Source: Brachynemurus nebulosus
Taxonomy: Eukaryota > Arthropoda > Insecta > Neuroptera > Myrmeleontidae
Reading direction: 5' to 3'
Assembly (NCBI GenBank): GCA_035578155.1
Contig: JAPWDM010000006.1
Coordinates: 14,400,305 to 14,464,304, forward strand
DNA length: 64,000 bases
Shown here in pieces: positions 45,468 to 56,980 of the stretch. The first letter of the stretch is position 1; the number at the start of each line of letters is the position of its first letter. Made by a program: the position numbers and the translations under genes. A model generated the notes under the pieces. The model was not told the DNA's origin. It ran no database searches and saw only the letters and a list, made by a program, of their open reading frames with translations.

Positions 45468-46348
45468 TACCGCAAAACCGTCTAGACCCGGACACTTTGC
45501 ACCAATCTTCAAAGTAAGTAGTTTCTGCATTAACTTGCTACAGTAGACATTTGTTCTTGACGTCATTAGAGAGAGAAAAACATTCCCTAAACAGCTGTAC
45601 CAATAAAAACTACGGATTTAAACTTTTACTATTTCATTTTACAGGATTACTATTCTCCAGTTTTTCAAAGAAATAAAATGTGTGTCTAACTTAGACATGT
45701 AATTTTCATCATAATTGTCATATTGTTTTAATTTTGATATGTATGTGTTCAGAATTTTATCGCGCATCATTTAATGATGTTTGACGTTATATTCGATGTA
45801 TATATAAAACAATACATGCTATATACACATATCCGTTTAGACCTGGACACATCAGTTTATTACACTATGGCCGCGATTCGCACTGACTGTAACTTCCACT
45901 ATCCATACGTTATATTCCCGCCAGAATTACGCGGCTTATGCCTCCTTCTGGTGTCATATCGCATGTTTACTTCATCGAAAGGCATCCTATGTATTAACCT
46001 CTCTCCCTTCCCACAAAATGTTTTGAAGCCTTTGACAGGTTCAAAGACATCAGACTATATAAATCACTGTCCTAACCCCGACGGGAGAAGTTAGTTTGCA
46101 TGTTATTACATTATTTAAGTAAGTGTCCGGGTCAAGACGGATTTGGGGTGTAGACCCGGACACTTACTAATTATTTTTTTTTTATTTTAACTTATAATGA
46201 AACAAATGGGTCAGGGAGATAACAAATAATATACGCTCTTTCTAATGGTGATACTTTTATTGGTGATATCTATGAAGAAAACATGTATAAACATAAAATT
46301 GTACCGAAAAATGTAAAAAAGTGTCAAGGTCTAGACGGTTTTACGGTA
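45468..46348. mobile_element. TA-flanked element with CCGTCTAGACCCGGACACTT repeats
   Basis: TA at 45468-45469 and 46347-46348 flank 877 bp with inverted ends CCGCAAAACCGTCTAGACC and CCGTAAAACCGTCTAGACC (other strand). The subterminal motif GTCTAGACCCGGACACTT recurs inside: about 45833 forward (variant), 46118 reverse and 46149 forward. A 106-codon frame (45774-46094) overlaps one of these motifs and shows no transposase features. Non-autonomous by appearance; class inferred from the TA site only. Confidence 0.75.
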
Positions 46349-49300
46349 ATGTTTAGGTTAAGACTAGCGATTTTAGGTGGACCATTAAAACGAATTTTTG
46401 TTTAAAAATTAAAATTTTCTTTGATTGTTTTGTTCTTCAAATCAAAAGAAATATTTCTTTGAATCAAAGCCATATTTTCTATAATTGAAAAAAAAAAATG
46501 AAATCAAAGAAATTTTTAATCTGTGAACAAAGAAATTGCTTTGAGGGTGTGGTTGGCCCGTTCGAGATCTCAAAATCCCCAATCGAAATCCCCTGAAAAA
46601 TTGTTTACCTTCAAAAACTCTAAATTTGTTCTTTAATTTTTTTTTTTTTTTTTTGTTAGCCTTGGTTGTTAAAACTCTTCATTCATTTTTCGGCCCGAGA
46701 TTTTTTGTGCTTGTGTTCAATTTTTGCGATTTTTGTACTTTGCTTCACAACCCCATTTGGGGTCGTCACCTATAATTTACGAAGCGGTTGCCCGTACAAA
46801 AGTGTGGACCAAATATTGTTGTTTTGGTGATGCAATTGTCTCTGATACATCTTATCCTGAATAATTCTTAATATTTTATTTCTCTAAATTTAAATAATTC
46901 ACTAATTGACTGTCGTAAAATGAAATCATGAAATATAAATATTGTCGTTAGGGAAAGGATAGAAATTATGACCCATTAAATTAGATAACATCCAGAGTTT
47001 TTTTCTTGCTACAAACGACTTTTTTGATTTATTAAAAAATATATATTTTTTGATATTTTTTTTTTTGTCTTATATACTTGTGGAACCCAAAAAAGTTTGA
47101 AGTCATCATCGATTGAGTATACATTGATTGGTGTTTTCATACAATTGAAATAGTTATAATTTGATTTGTCCTTTTCAGTACGTGTCCCTCTCATGCCGCT
47201 CCATGATCTGATCTATAAAACCGAACATTGAAAATAATCAGTTTAAGAAATGCCAAGATTTATGAATGACCTTCAGTTTTAAAAAAGTTTTCTATTGTTG
47301 ATCAGTTAATTGATCTAACTGACCAATTTCTGAACTATTATATCAAATTTTTTCAATGTTTTACTTTTTAGATGGAATACTAAGTAGATAGACTGGGACA
47401 GTTCGCTGATCAGACAGCTTGGCCCAAGGGTGCCCACACTTTTGACGACGTAGTGTGCACCCGAACTGTCCAAGCCTACCTACCGGCTGTCCCCTGAATG
47501 TCTCTGTATAACATTGCATTTTTTGTGGGTTATTAACATGACGATAAACTAACACTAAAATTTATACATTTAAATAATTAATATGTTCATTTCGTAAAAT
47601 AGTTGTGTTGTATCCGCTAATACACGTTGAAACACAAATTTTTCAAACACTTTATTAATGATAATATCTGACTGAATACGGAAATGTCTAGAACGTTGAA
47701 AAGTCAGAAAGAACGATTCAACAAAAAAAAAAAAAAGAAAAACACCAACGAAAATAAATGAAAAACGAACGAATTGGGTCGCTTGTTTCTTCATTTAAAC
47801 GAAAGAATTCTTTGAGAACAATTTATGAGCAACGATTTAAATAAATTAAACAATGGTTTAGAAATGGAAAAGATTTATTTTATTATTAATTTGAAAAGTG
47901 TTGAAGAAAAGAAGAGAAACCGAAAGTGCTGCTCTCTGTTGAGTTGGTTGATCGTGTAGTTCTGTTTGAAAAGTTCAAACGACATGAGATGTCTGTTTAT
48001 TAATTGAATGGAAGGAATATAAATTACTTTATTGTTTAAAGAAAATTATATTTTGAAAAAGTTCATCACAATGTGATGCTGTCAAGTCAACATTATTTAA
48101 GAGAGGTCTCGTTTTTTTTTTCCGTATTTTATTTAAATAATTATTTTACAGAAAGATGCACTCATTGGAAGAAAATGAAAATATGAATAAATAAATCAAA
48201 ATTATAACAAAAAAAAAATCAAGCGGATAAATCAGCTGATGAATTTTTAATTTAATATTCATTATATTCAAGGAAATTTTTCGTAACTAATTAAGCGAAA
48301 AGAAAAATATCTAACGGTAAATTTAACTTGGAAAAATGTAATTTAATAAAATTCAAAAATATCGATATCTAAGGCACACAGAGGGGTATTGTTCATGATT
48401 TTCTTTTTTTTTTTTGCTTTTTTCTAAAGAAATTAGGTATAGTTACCAAAAATTGTTAAAAAGATTTATACATTATTTTCGCAATGCCTCCAAAATGTTT
48501 GAAATGTTTATATTCCGTCCGTTTCGAAGTTCAGAAAGGGGGGCTAAAGAACAAAATTTCGGTTTAGGACTGCTGTATGCAAAAATAATAAAGAAATTGA
48601 TATCTCTCTTAATTTCTGGGAGATTGGGCGTCGAAAATTTGAAATTGTAAATCAGGCCACCATTATAATTAGCATTTTTGGCATTTTGGTGTGCCAGAAT
48701 ATTTATAACGTTAATTTTAAGGTTAACGTTAATATTCACTTAAATTATTCACAACTGTGTTTTCACCTGATGATGCTGTAATGGCCGAAAGTCGACTTGT
48801 GTTTGTACGATTTTTTTTTTGTGAAAAGTGACAAAGCAACGATCCCATGTTTTTTAATATGTATTTTCACAAAGTAAACCTTTCTAATATTAATTATATT
48901 ATTTATGAGCAATTTACTTCCGATCTTTTACTCAAAAGAAAAAAACATCAACTAAAATTGATGCCAGATTTACAAAAATCAATACTTTTTTAATAATTCT
49001 AAACACTTTCAAAGAAAAATTAATACAGATTACGAAGAAAAATTTGCCCCTCTAGGAATAATTTAAATGAATATACCTACTATTAAATTCTTTTTTCTAC
49101 TCCTGTTGAAGAACACACTCATTATATATGTTAATTGTTGAGAAAGATAGGCATTATTCAAAGGTGTGGAGGAATGATCGTTACTCAATACCGTTAATAT
49201 TCAATGGGTTTGCGATTGTTTTGTGACTAATGTATGTATCAAGTTTTAATTTAATATATGTTACGTAATAACATGCAAGTAAACAAAGTAGTATATATTT

Positions 49301-49636
49301 TGTTTTGATCGTTTTATACATATTATACAAACATTTAATGAAATTAGAAAAGGATGAAAAATTTGATTTAAAATTTATATTCAATTTTATTTAAATCAAA
49401 AAGGAAAATATTCGTAGAAAAAATGTCGTATTCTACTCGCTCGCAATGGCTATCACTCAGTCAGATGCATTACGACACTCGCCTCGTAAGCTCGGCTCGT
49501 GTCGCAATTTCACCTTTGTGAGTAATAGGTCTATCATTACTTGCTCGTTGAATAATATACTAAAGTAAGTAGCTGTGTTTCGATTGTCCTGTGTGCAACT
49601 GGTCAACCTTTATAGGTCAACTGATCCACCTACGTA
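46349..49636. other. Long AT-rich stretch with a few repeat scraps
   Basis: A run of about 20 T at 46633-46653. A GC-richer patch at 47400-47505 with AAGGGTGCCCACACTTTT, resembling a hAT end without partner. GATGATGCTGTAATGGCCGA at 48767-48786, similar to 3' regions of some retroelements. CpG-rich text at 49435-49515 (GCTCGGCTCGTGTCGCAATT). No gene is supported. Confidence 0.45.
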
Positions 49637-49776
49637 TACAGGGTGTCAGAGAAATAAGTGACCATCTTTTGAGGAGTGACTCATAGCACCCTGTATACAC
49701 TAAAACCGCAGGAATTTTTTCGGAATTAACAGTCGCGTCACCCCTCAAAACGATAAGAGTTATTTCCCTTACACCC

Positions 49777-49848
<72 letters not shown>

Positions 49849-49995
49849 ATGTAAAGGAAATAACTCTTATCCTTTTTTTGGGGGGGGGGGGTGACGTTAC
49901 TGTTAATTCCGAAAAAATTCCTGCGCTTTTAGTGTCTACAAGGTGCTATGAGTCACCCCTGAAAAGATGGTCACTTATTTCTCTGACACCCTGTA
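49637..49995. mobile_element. Fold-back MITE (CAGGGTGTCAGAGAA) with (TA)n centre
   Basis: TA at 49637-49638 and 49994-49995 flank 355 bp. The two arms of about 145 bp are near-perfect inverted repeats: CAGGGTGTCAGAGAAATAAG at each end, GGAATTTTTTCGGAATTAAC inside, and ATAAGAGTTATTTCC near the centre. They are joined by an uninterrupted TA run at 49783-49846. It belongs to the same family as 20621-21289 but is far better preserved. Confidence 0.9.
49783..49846. repeat. (TA)n microsatellite, 64 bp
   Basis: An uninterrupted TA run forming the loop of the fold-back element. Confidence 0.95.
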
Positions 49996-50676
49996 TAACG
50001 CTCAAACTTGCCTTGGTAAATTGTTCCCCATATTTCTATCAACTTAGAATATCAACTCTGTCAAATTCAATTTTCATTATTAAAAAAACAGAAGCTAAAT
50101 TGATTAACTTTGTTAAAATTTGTTAAAACCAAAGTATAAAAAAAGAACTTAAAATTTTTAAATTAAAAATATTCCTCCAAAAAAAAAAAAACGAGAAAGA
50201 AATTCTTGGTTTTAAAAATTTGTTAGAAAAAAAAATAATAAAAGCCGCTACGTAGATTTTAATTTCCTGTATATAACACTAGCAAACATATACATACATA
50301 CCTACATACGGTACACACATATACACATACATAAAACACAGTATAATTTCAAGCTTCTCTTGAAAGGATATTTTCGAGTAATTAAATTACAAAGTCATCT
50401 CGACTCATTCTGTTTGAACTTCTTTTTATTCTCCGTCTCTATTTCATTGTAGCTCTGTTTCGTACAATGCAATCAGAATAATTTTACCCCTGAAAATTTT
50501 CGACGCCGTAATTAATAGCAAGCAGTTCATACAAGCACACCTGCATGCTCGTGTAGTACGACCAACATGTATGATAGCTTACAATAAATTAAACGTCTAG
50601 CGAAGTTACTCATATTGGATTCTTAATCTCAGTATCGTGGTAAATATTGTCGAATACTCTTGTATAATTTTTCAGT
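49996..50676. other. Non-coding sequence, nothing recognised
   Basis: Contains a CA/TA-rich patch at 50285-50335 (repeated ACATAC). No gene or repeat partner. Confidence 0.5.
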
Positions 50677-51030
50677 TAGGGTAAGTGCGGGAGAGATGCC
50701 GCAGTAGCCATAGTTCGTCCGTTGATTGATAGATAGCACTATTAATGGATTCTATGTTTAAAATACGTTTTTTTTTTTAAGCTGTATATGGTAACATTTA
50801 TGATTAGTCCATTAGTTTAGTAATTTTCCAACTTTTTATTATTGAAAAGTAAATTTTTTAACATAATATTTTATCAAGCATTTAATTCATTATAGAATTT
50901 AAGAATGTATATTTCATTGTTTTAATGAAAATGAGTTTTGTTATTAATTTAGGTATATTTTAAAAGTATTGTGTAAAATTTTAGGTTGGAATTCCGCACT
51001 ATGCTTGCTATAGCAACATGCGGCATCTAT
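50677..51030 (+). mobile_element. Truncated copy of the GGGAGAGATGCCGC element
   Basis: It starts at TA (50677-50678) with GGGTAAGTGCGGGAGAGATG and follows 60646-61000 closely for about 340 bp (shared AGCCATAGTTCGTCCGTTGA and CTTGCTATAGCAACATGCGG). It then breaks off near 51020-51030, where a fragment of the GGTACC TTAA element follows. Confidence 0.8.
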
Positions 51031-51044
51031 TGTTTTGACTACTA

Positions 51045-51089
51045 AAATTGACTGCTTTTCGGCAGAATCACACTGTGATGGTACCTTAA
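51045..51089 (+). mobile_element. Right-end fragment of the GGTACC TTAA MITE
   Basis: ATTGACTGCTTTTCGGC, then CACACTGTGATGGTACC and TTAA (51086-51089), matches the right terminus of 3131-3685. Only about 45 bp remains, abutting the truncated element at 50677. Confidence 0.65.
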
Positions 51090-52264
51090 GGATTTCCAGC
51101 ATTATTTTTAAAAGTGAAAAATTTACTTACATAATTAGTTTCTTAAATTGGCTCAAGTACTCTATTGCGCAAGTTAATGGGGAAAATTATTCATGCCAAC
51201 ATCATCTATGTACATCACACACAAAGTTGGCTGATAAAAAAAAATAAAATTAAAAAAAAATATTTTACATATAAATTAGGTTACTAGATACTTATTATTG
51301 CTATCTCTTTTTACTACACATTAACATAACTGCTTACAAGAAGATTACAGTGTGTACTTTTTATCATATATTGTTATATAAGTCGCCGGTACAGCTAGAC
51401 AGACCAGAGCATTGTAAATATTTCTTTTTTTTTGAGAAATTAATGTATAGTCACATACATAGTTTGTTATTTAAATGAGCATATAATTAACGTTGTACGG
51501 TTTTTCGTTTGTGTTTCTCCGTAATTTATATGGAATTTTTATAGTAGAATGGTATATATACAGCTACACAAAGTGGAAAGTATTTAAGTTTTGCGACGAA
51601 AACACTGGGTAGATCTCACCCATGTAATAGGGTACTTGACTGCAATTGAGAAATGATTCTAAATGCTTTGTTCTTACGTATAAATTAGTTAATTTTTGTT
51701 AAATTTTTAAAAATCTTCAAAAAAAAACATTGTTCAATTTTAAATGAACAAATTGGTGGGAAAAATGACCTGGCGTAGTAACGTATGCAATGACGTCACG
51801 ATTTAACTCAAACAGATGTCGCTTTCATTCATGTCAACACTTGTCAACATGGTTTCAAATTTGTACACACAATATTCAGCAGTCATCATGCTCAGTTTTA
51901 GTGGTATTTACAACTTTCTACTTTGTTATCTTCTTCATTTATTATCACTGTAAGATTTTCATGAAGCCCTTACTTTAAGAAAACATTTTGACGTAACTTT
52001 AAAATTGTAGTAAAAAATAAAAGCATTTTTAAAATAATATTTAAAACAAGTTGATAAGGATATTTTACGTATTAAGTGACGATGTATTCCTTCCATCAAT
52101 CTTTTTTGAGTGCAAAATTAATTGCAAACCAAAAAGTTCAAAATAAATTACAAAGAAAAACAACTTATCTTGGTAAATTAGAATTGTAAAAATGTCACAA
52201 TGAAAATGCAATTTTTCATAGACAATACGTAACTACAGTAATAAGATCTGCTATAAAAAATGAC
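51090..52264. other. Non-coding sequence, nothing recognised
   Basis: AT-rich. 51770-51845 has a TGACGTCA word (51791) and slightly higher GC, but no gene evidence. Confidence 0.5.
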
Positions 52265-52345
52265 GTCATTTTCACTCACTACGTTCGTGCGCTCTACTTC
52301 GCTTTCGTGGGTAATCGACAATTTCCCGTACTTATTGCACAATAT
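52265..52345. mobile_element. CpG-rich palindromic MITE, right half
   Basis: TCACTCACTACGTTCGTGCG, TTCGCTTTCGTGGGTAATCG and CTTATTGCACAATATACTAT match the right half of 12056-12197. The left half is absent. Confidence 0.65.
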
Positions 52346-52424
52346 ACTATTTGAGCTGTTATTATATGTATTGAACTGATTTTTGAAAAAAAAAATTTAA
52401 TAAAAAAGAAAAAAAATATTTTAC

Positions 52425-52510
52425 AGGCTTTACGGGTGCTCTAGCAACAAATTTCACTCTCCTGGTTAAAACTCACTCTTTAGTCCCTTGGTGTATAACA
52501 TACTATTTAA
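52425..52510 (+). repeat. Partial copy of the ACACCA-ended palindromic repeat
   Basis: AACTCACTCTTTAGTCCCTT followed by GGTGTATAACATACTATTTA matches the right end of 9682-9816 and the reverse of 62345-62400. Confidence 0.65.
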
Positions 52511-54250
52511 TTTACGTCCCTACTTATTTTAATATTTGTTTTGTCAGTATGCAGGAAAAGTAAGTCTTGTAGTTTACGAAGCAGATTGATCCCATCATAT
52601 TAATTACCTATGTTTTGCCAATAAGTATCTACCAATAATATTTTACTTCAAAGATATTTGATAGTCAAAAGCCACTAGAGAAGAAAAGAAAAGTCTAAAT
52701 ACCTAACATATTTTTTCATTTTTATTTTTTAAATTTAAAATTTTTTTGTAAAGAACAAAAAAGGAAAATAGTTGTGTTTATTTATCTAATTTTTGCAAAT
52801 AAATGTACAGTAACGTCCAAAAAAAACCGAACATAGTAGTAAAAGAAGGTTATGGTCAATTATTTTTACGTAAAAATATTTACCTATTTTCGTCAAAGTA
52901 TTTTGTAAATTATATTTTTTAAACTAAAATAGATACCTTTAAAAGTAAGTTCTGAATGCAATTCGATGTTGTTGCCTTTCGTGGAAACTCCCATTAGCAT
53001 AACAATACCTAAAATGCGCCCATAAAAGTCTTACACCCGGAATCTTTTTAAAAATATTATTCATTTCTCCTCTATATTATTTCGCCTTTTTTGCTTATAT
53101 TTTATTATGTATTTTTGATAAGATTTATTGTCCACTGGGAGTTCATGCTTTATTTAAAAAAATTTATGTACGCCAACAGAACAAAGCTATGATGTGAACA
53201 AAAATGAGCCATACACAACAACAGAAAACGGGAGAAACTGAAATTAGTACGTTAGGTTTTGCGTCTTCTTTTTTTGTTAAGAAAATAAACTTGATAGAAA
53301 TATCTATCCATTGGTAATAAAGTTTTGGAATATTGTAAAAGTTTTGACAAATATTACACTACTGTATATAATACGAATATGTCTTTTCATTCCGACAAAG
53401 AAATTTTAATGCTAGCTAACGTGAAGTTTCATTTGAAAGAAACTTTTGAAGCTAATATTCATTTCGAATTATTGAGATTTTTTGTTGTAAAAAACGATCA
53501 TAATTTAATTTTTTAATCAAAAAATATCATAGTTCGTTTGTATATTTATGTTTAAATAATTTTCTTTGAAATCTTTTACATTAATACATAGGCAAATTAA
53601 AATAAAAATTTTAGTTTTTTGCTTTTTTACAGTGTGTTTCGTAAAACTCTTTTTGCTCAGATCAGGTATGTACTATGAAAGTGATTTAAATTAGGGTAAT
53701 TGATCAAATTAAAGTAATTTAGGTGTGAAATTTCCAGTTGTGTTATGAAGTTTTTTTCTAATGATCTTACATGTTTAAATTCCATAAAAATAAATCATGC
53801 TAAACTTTGAATTGTTCCCCGTTCAGAGGGGGGAAGCAATCCCATGATCGCCCCTTGTATCCGCACTTGACTCCAAATAGTTTTAAATATTATCAAATGG
53901 GTAATCGTTATGAGTAAAAAAAGAAAATTCAGTAAAGATATTTTGCAACATTTAAACATTTCACAGAAAAAATAAGGCTATCAGTAAATATTAATGGATG
54001 ACCGAAAACTTGCAGAATATGCCCTGATGAAATTTTTAATTATACTAATAGGCTGATCTGGAATCATAGAATTGCTTACAGTCCATTATCTATAGCACAA
54101 GAGAATATTTGTATAACAAAATTTACCGAGACAGGACTGTATCGAAATTTATCCAATAATTCCTGGATTGTTTTCGGACCAAGGGAAATATTTAATTAAA
54201 AATTTTACCATAACACGAAATATTACCCTGAAAGTTTTCATTATTTTAAA
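52511..54250. other. AT-rich sequence, no gene recognised
   Basis: TACAGTAACGTCCAAAAAAA at 52806 looks like a Tc1-type end, but no partner was found. Otherwise chance frames only. Confidence 0.45.
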
Positions 54251-55236
54251 TAAAGGGTATAGCAAGATAAGCATAGGGAAATGGCCCACCCCAGCCGATG
54301 TCTGTAATAATATATGTAGGAACATGGGTACCGCAAGTGATTACCAAATATAGGGTCATTGACCCTTAACCTTGATTTGTCCTTGAGATATTAACCAAAA
54401 TATGTGTGAGTGCTGTAATTTTTCACACCACATTAAAGCTCATTAAAATCAAAAGGGTACTCTTTGAGTAATAATTAATTTATTAATTGTCTATCTTATC
54501 TACTTACACCATATCAAAGCATTCTTTTGATTTTAATGAGCTTTGATGTGGTGGAAGTAGATAAAATGCACAGCTCCTATGATTAAAAAATATTTCTGTT
54601 ATTACCTACCATATAAAAGCGCATCTTCTGTTATGATGAACATTCGTGTAGCATAGGCTAAACAATATATTGCATTTTTTTGAACGGTGTAAGTATACTA
54701 GAAATTTATCAAAAAATTAAAAATTTTTTTATACAGTTATTTTTAAACACTCTTTTCTACGGTAATTACATACAATATACTCAATAAATTATTTATTACT
54801 CAAAAAGCGCCACTTCGATTTTGATGAAATTTGGTTTGCTGTAAGTACATAAGGTACGCAATATTCTGTATTTTTTTGAAAGGTGTAAGTATACTAGAAC
54901 CATACTAAAAAATGAAATATATATTTTATGCAACTATCTTGAACTTTTAATATTTTGGGAAAAATATCAAAAAAATACATAATATAGTTCCAAGTATTAC
55001 CTAAATTTTGGCGTCGGTTTTATTTTCCTACGTGTTATAGTTTTTGACAAAATTGAGTTTGAAAAATTACAGCACTCACACATATTTGGGTTAATATCTC
55101 AAGGACAAATTAAGGTTAAAAGTCAATGATTTTATATTTGGCAATCACTTGGGGTACCAATGTTACTGCATATATTATTACAGACACCGGCAGGGGGGGG
55201 GGGCATTTCCCTATGCATATCTTGCTATACTCTTTA
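54251..55236. mobile_element. TA-flanked fold-back element with ~180-bp inverted ends
   Basis: TA at 54251-54252 and 55235-55236 flank 982 bp. The ends AAGGGTATAGCAAGATAAGC and AAGAGTATAGCAAGATATGC (other strand) continue as inverted homology for about 180 bp: GCATAGGGAAATG, then GTCTGTAATAATATATG, then a block containing CCTTGAGATATTAACC and GTGAGTGCTGTAATTTTTC. Internal smaller inverted repeats (AGCTCATTAAAATCAAAAG at 54438 against its complement near 54525) add a second hairpin. No transposase. Confidence 0.8.
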
Positions 55237-55667
55237 TATAAGATATATTTTAGTGAGTAATATTAATATAATTTTCATTCAACGTATTTATCTGCAAAGA
55301 CGTTTCAGTATCTAATAATTTCTACCTTCTTGAATTAATCCTATCAATGCATTTACCGTAAGTAAAAGTACCTTCTAGCTACTTTTCTGATATTAATATT
55401 AAATATTATATACTTTCATATAAATTTAATTAAAATATTCAAGTATAAATAATTCTTAGAAAAACTATTAAAAAAAATTATATTATGGAAAATATTTGAA
55501 TATTAAAATCAAGAAATATATTCTAATAACTAGCGATTTATGTAAAAGGTACCTGTTGTAGAGTTGTATGTAAGTATAACTGAAATAGACGAATCGTGTC
55601 CAGGGAAATACGATTAAAAAAATCATCCAAGAGCTAGGCGAGCTCGCACAATTAAGGTTCTGTACAG
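55237..55667. other. AT-rich sequence, nothing recognised
   Basis: No gene or repeat boundary. Confidence 0.5.
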
Positions 55668-56330
55668 CAGTGTTTTTTAACCTTTTTCATGGCGCGACCC
55701 CCCTACTATGGAAAAATATTTCGCGACCCCTACCCTCTGCTATTTCTTTTATTTTTTTATGTTATAAATATCGAATCCGTGTATCACTATTGATTATTTT
55801 CAGTTAGATGTCAATTAAATATATAGGTAACAATGGATTTTAAACAGGCATATTTTTATATCGACCGCGAAATTGACGACTTATAGTAGCTTCTGAACGC
55901 GCGCGTGAGTTGTATGAGCGAGACGTAGGGTAACGTGATGAGCGCTGCGTGGAGTATCAGGCGAGTAAAGGAGGGCACTTTTGAATGGTTTCATTGAATG
56001 GTTAATTCGTTTTGAATTGTGTTTAAATTCATTGAATTGACTTGTTGTTTGTTTGGTAGTTGCTCACTGTCTTTTTTTGTTTTAATATCCAAAATTCTGT
56101 GCTCGTTGTAATTATTGAAAATTTATGAGTTTATGCACAACCATCAACTTCAAGTTCTAATGAGAGTAATGAAAAAGAAGCAAAGAAAATGCGTCTGTAT
56201 GACGGCAATTATTTAAAACACGGTTTTACTGTTATTGAAAATAAGTTGCAGTTATTTGTTTTGAAATTTTATCAAGCGAAAGTATGAAACCGTCACATTA
56301 ATGTAACCTTTAATTAACCTTTTCTTCACT
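55668..56330 (+). mobile_element. 5' fragment of an autonomous-type hAT element
   Basis: It begins CAGTGTTTTTTAACCTTTTT, then CATGGCGCGACCCCCC, the common terminus and subterminal motif of Charlie/Buster-like hAT elements (CAGTGGTTCTTAACC...GCGACCCC). About 470 bp downstream the reading frame of a transposase N-terminus starts (56130-56310). The remainder of the element and its right end are missing. Confidence 0.7.
56130..56310 (+). pseudogene. hAT transposase N-terminus with broken BED finger
   Basis: The frame reads a Ser/Glu-rich linker (STSSSNESNEKEAKKM), then YDGNYLKHGFTVIENKLQLF, and, after a frameshift near 56260-56275, SSESMKPSH. In ZBED5/Buster-type hAT transposases this region is K--YD--YLK-GFT---------C--C---L-N-SMKP-KL--H, a DNA-binding BED zinc finger. 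Here the Cys pair is lost (replaced around VLKF), the frame is shifted, and a stop follows, so the copy is dead. The catalytic and hATC domains are absent. Confidence 0.7.
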
Positions 56331-56372
56331 AAATATTATATATTGAACTAGAGTTATTTTATTGTTAAGATA

Positions 56373-56820
56373 TTGACATTTAATAGGATTTCATGGTAGC
56401 GCCGTGGATACTATTACTCCGAATGGAATGAAATTTGTAGGGGACCATCTAGCAACCAGAGCGCATAATTTCTGGCAATTTAATAAAAAAGAATTGAATA
56501 GTTCAGAAGTTATGCCATTTGGCGCAATTCAGTATATTAATGGAATAGCATGGTAGCGGCGTAGCTACTATTACTCCGATTTCGATTAAATTCATAGGGG
56601 ACCACCTACGAACCAAAATGCATAATTTCTGAAAATTTCATTACAAACAATTGAATGGTTCAGAAGTTATTGCACTTGGTGCAAACTGGCAACACACAGA
56701 CGGACAGACAGACAGACGGACGGACAGATAGACACCAAATCAAAATTTTTCAGGAAGCTCTAAAACGTAAAATGTGCGTAAAAAATTTTATTTTGGAGAG
56801 AAAAAATTTTTTAGTTTTTA
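56373..56820 (+). repeat. Dispersed repeat with GACAGAC tail, copy 2
   Basis: It has the same two-unit structure as 849-1258: GCGCCGTGGATACTATTACT, GGGGACCATCTAGCAACCAG, then GGCGTAGCTACTATTACTCC and GGGGACCACCTACGAACCAA. It ends in a (GACA/GACG)n tract at 56697-56732. The 107-codon frame at 56655-56978 runs through this tail and is not a gene. Confidence 0.75.
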
Positions 56821-56980
56821 AAAGTGATCCCAATGTTTCCGCTACTTTAGCAGTCTCGGAAGCAAAATTAAAAAAAATTGGTTATGAATACTACTTTGCC
56901 CCTGTTAAACGGACACCTCTGTTAGCCGGACAAATTTTGCATGACACTTCTGCCCGGTTAACAGAGGTTGTACTGTAGTA
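56821..56980 (-). mobile_element. Possible pogo-type terminus
   Basis: On the minus strand the segment begins TACAGTACAACCTCTGTTAA, close to TIRs of pogo/Tigger-like elements (CAGTARAACCTC...TAACC). A partial internal repetition (CCTCTGTTAGCCGGACAAA and TTAAACGGACACCTCTGTTA) lies just inside. The adjoining CAGTCTCGGAAGCAAAAT also occurs at 63281. The opposite end was not found. Confidence 0.45.

Noticed and set aside
45774..46094. 106-codon frame inside the TA-flanked element as a transposase
   Set aside because: No DDE/DDD signature or helix-turn-helix pattern is visible, and the frame overlaps a repeated terminal motif.
52806..52830. Tc1-like terminus TACAGTAACGTCCAAAAA
   Set aside because: No inverted partner could be found within several kilobases, so an element was not called.
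56655..56978. 107-codon frame with a Thr/Asp/Arg-rich start
   Set aside because: It covers the GACA microsatellite tail and a transposon-like end; there are no domain features.
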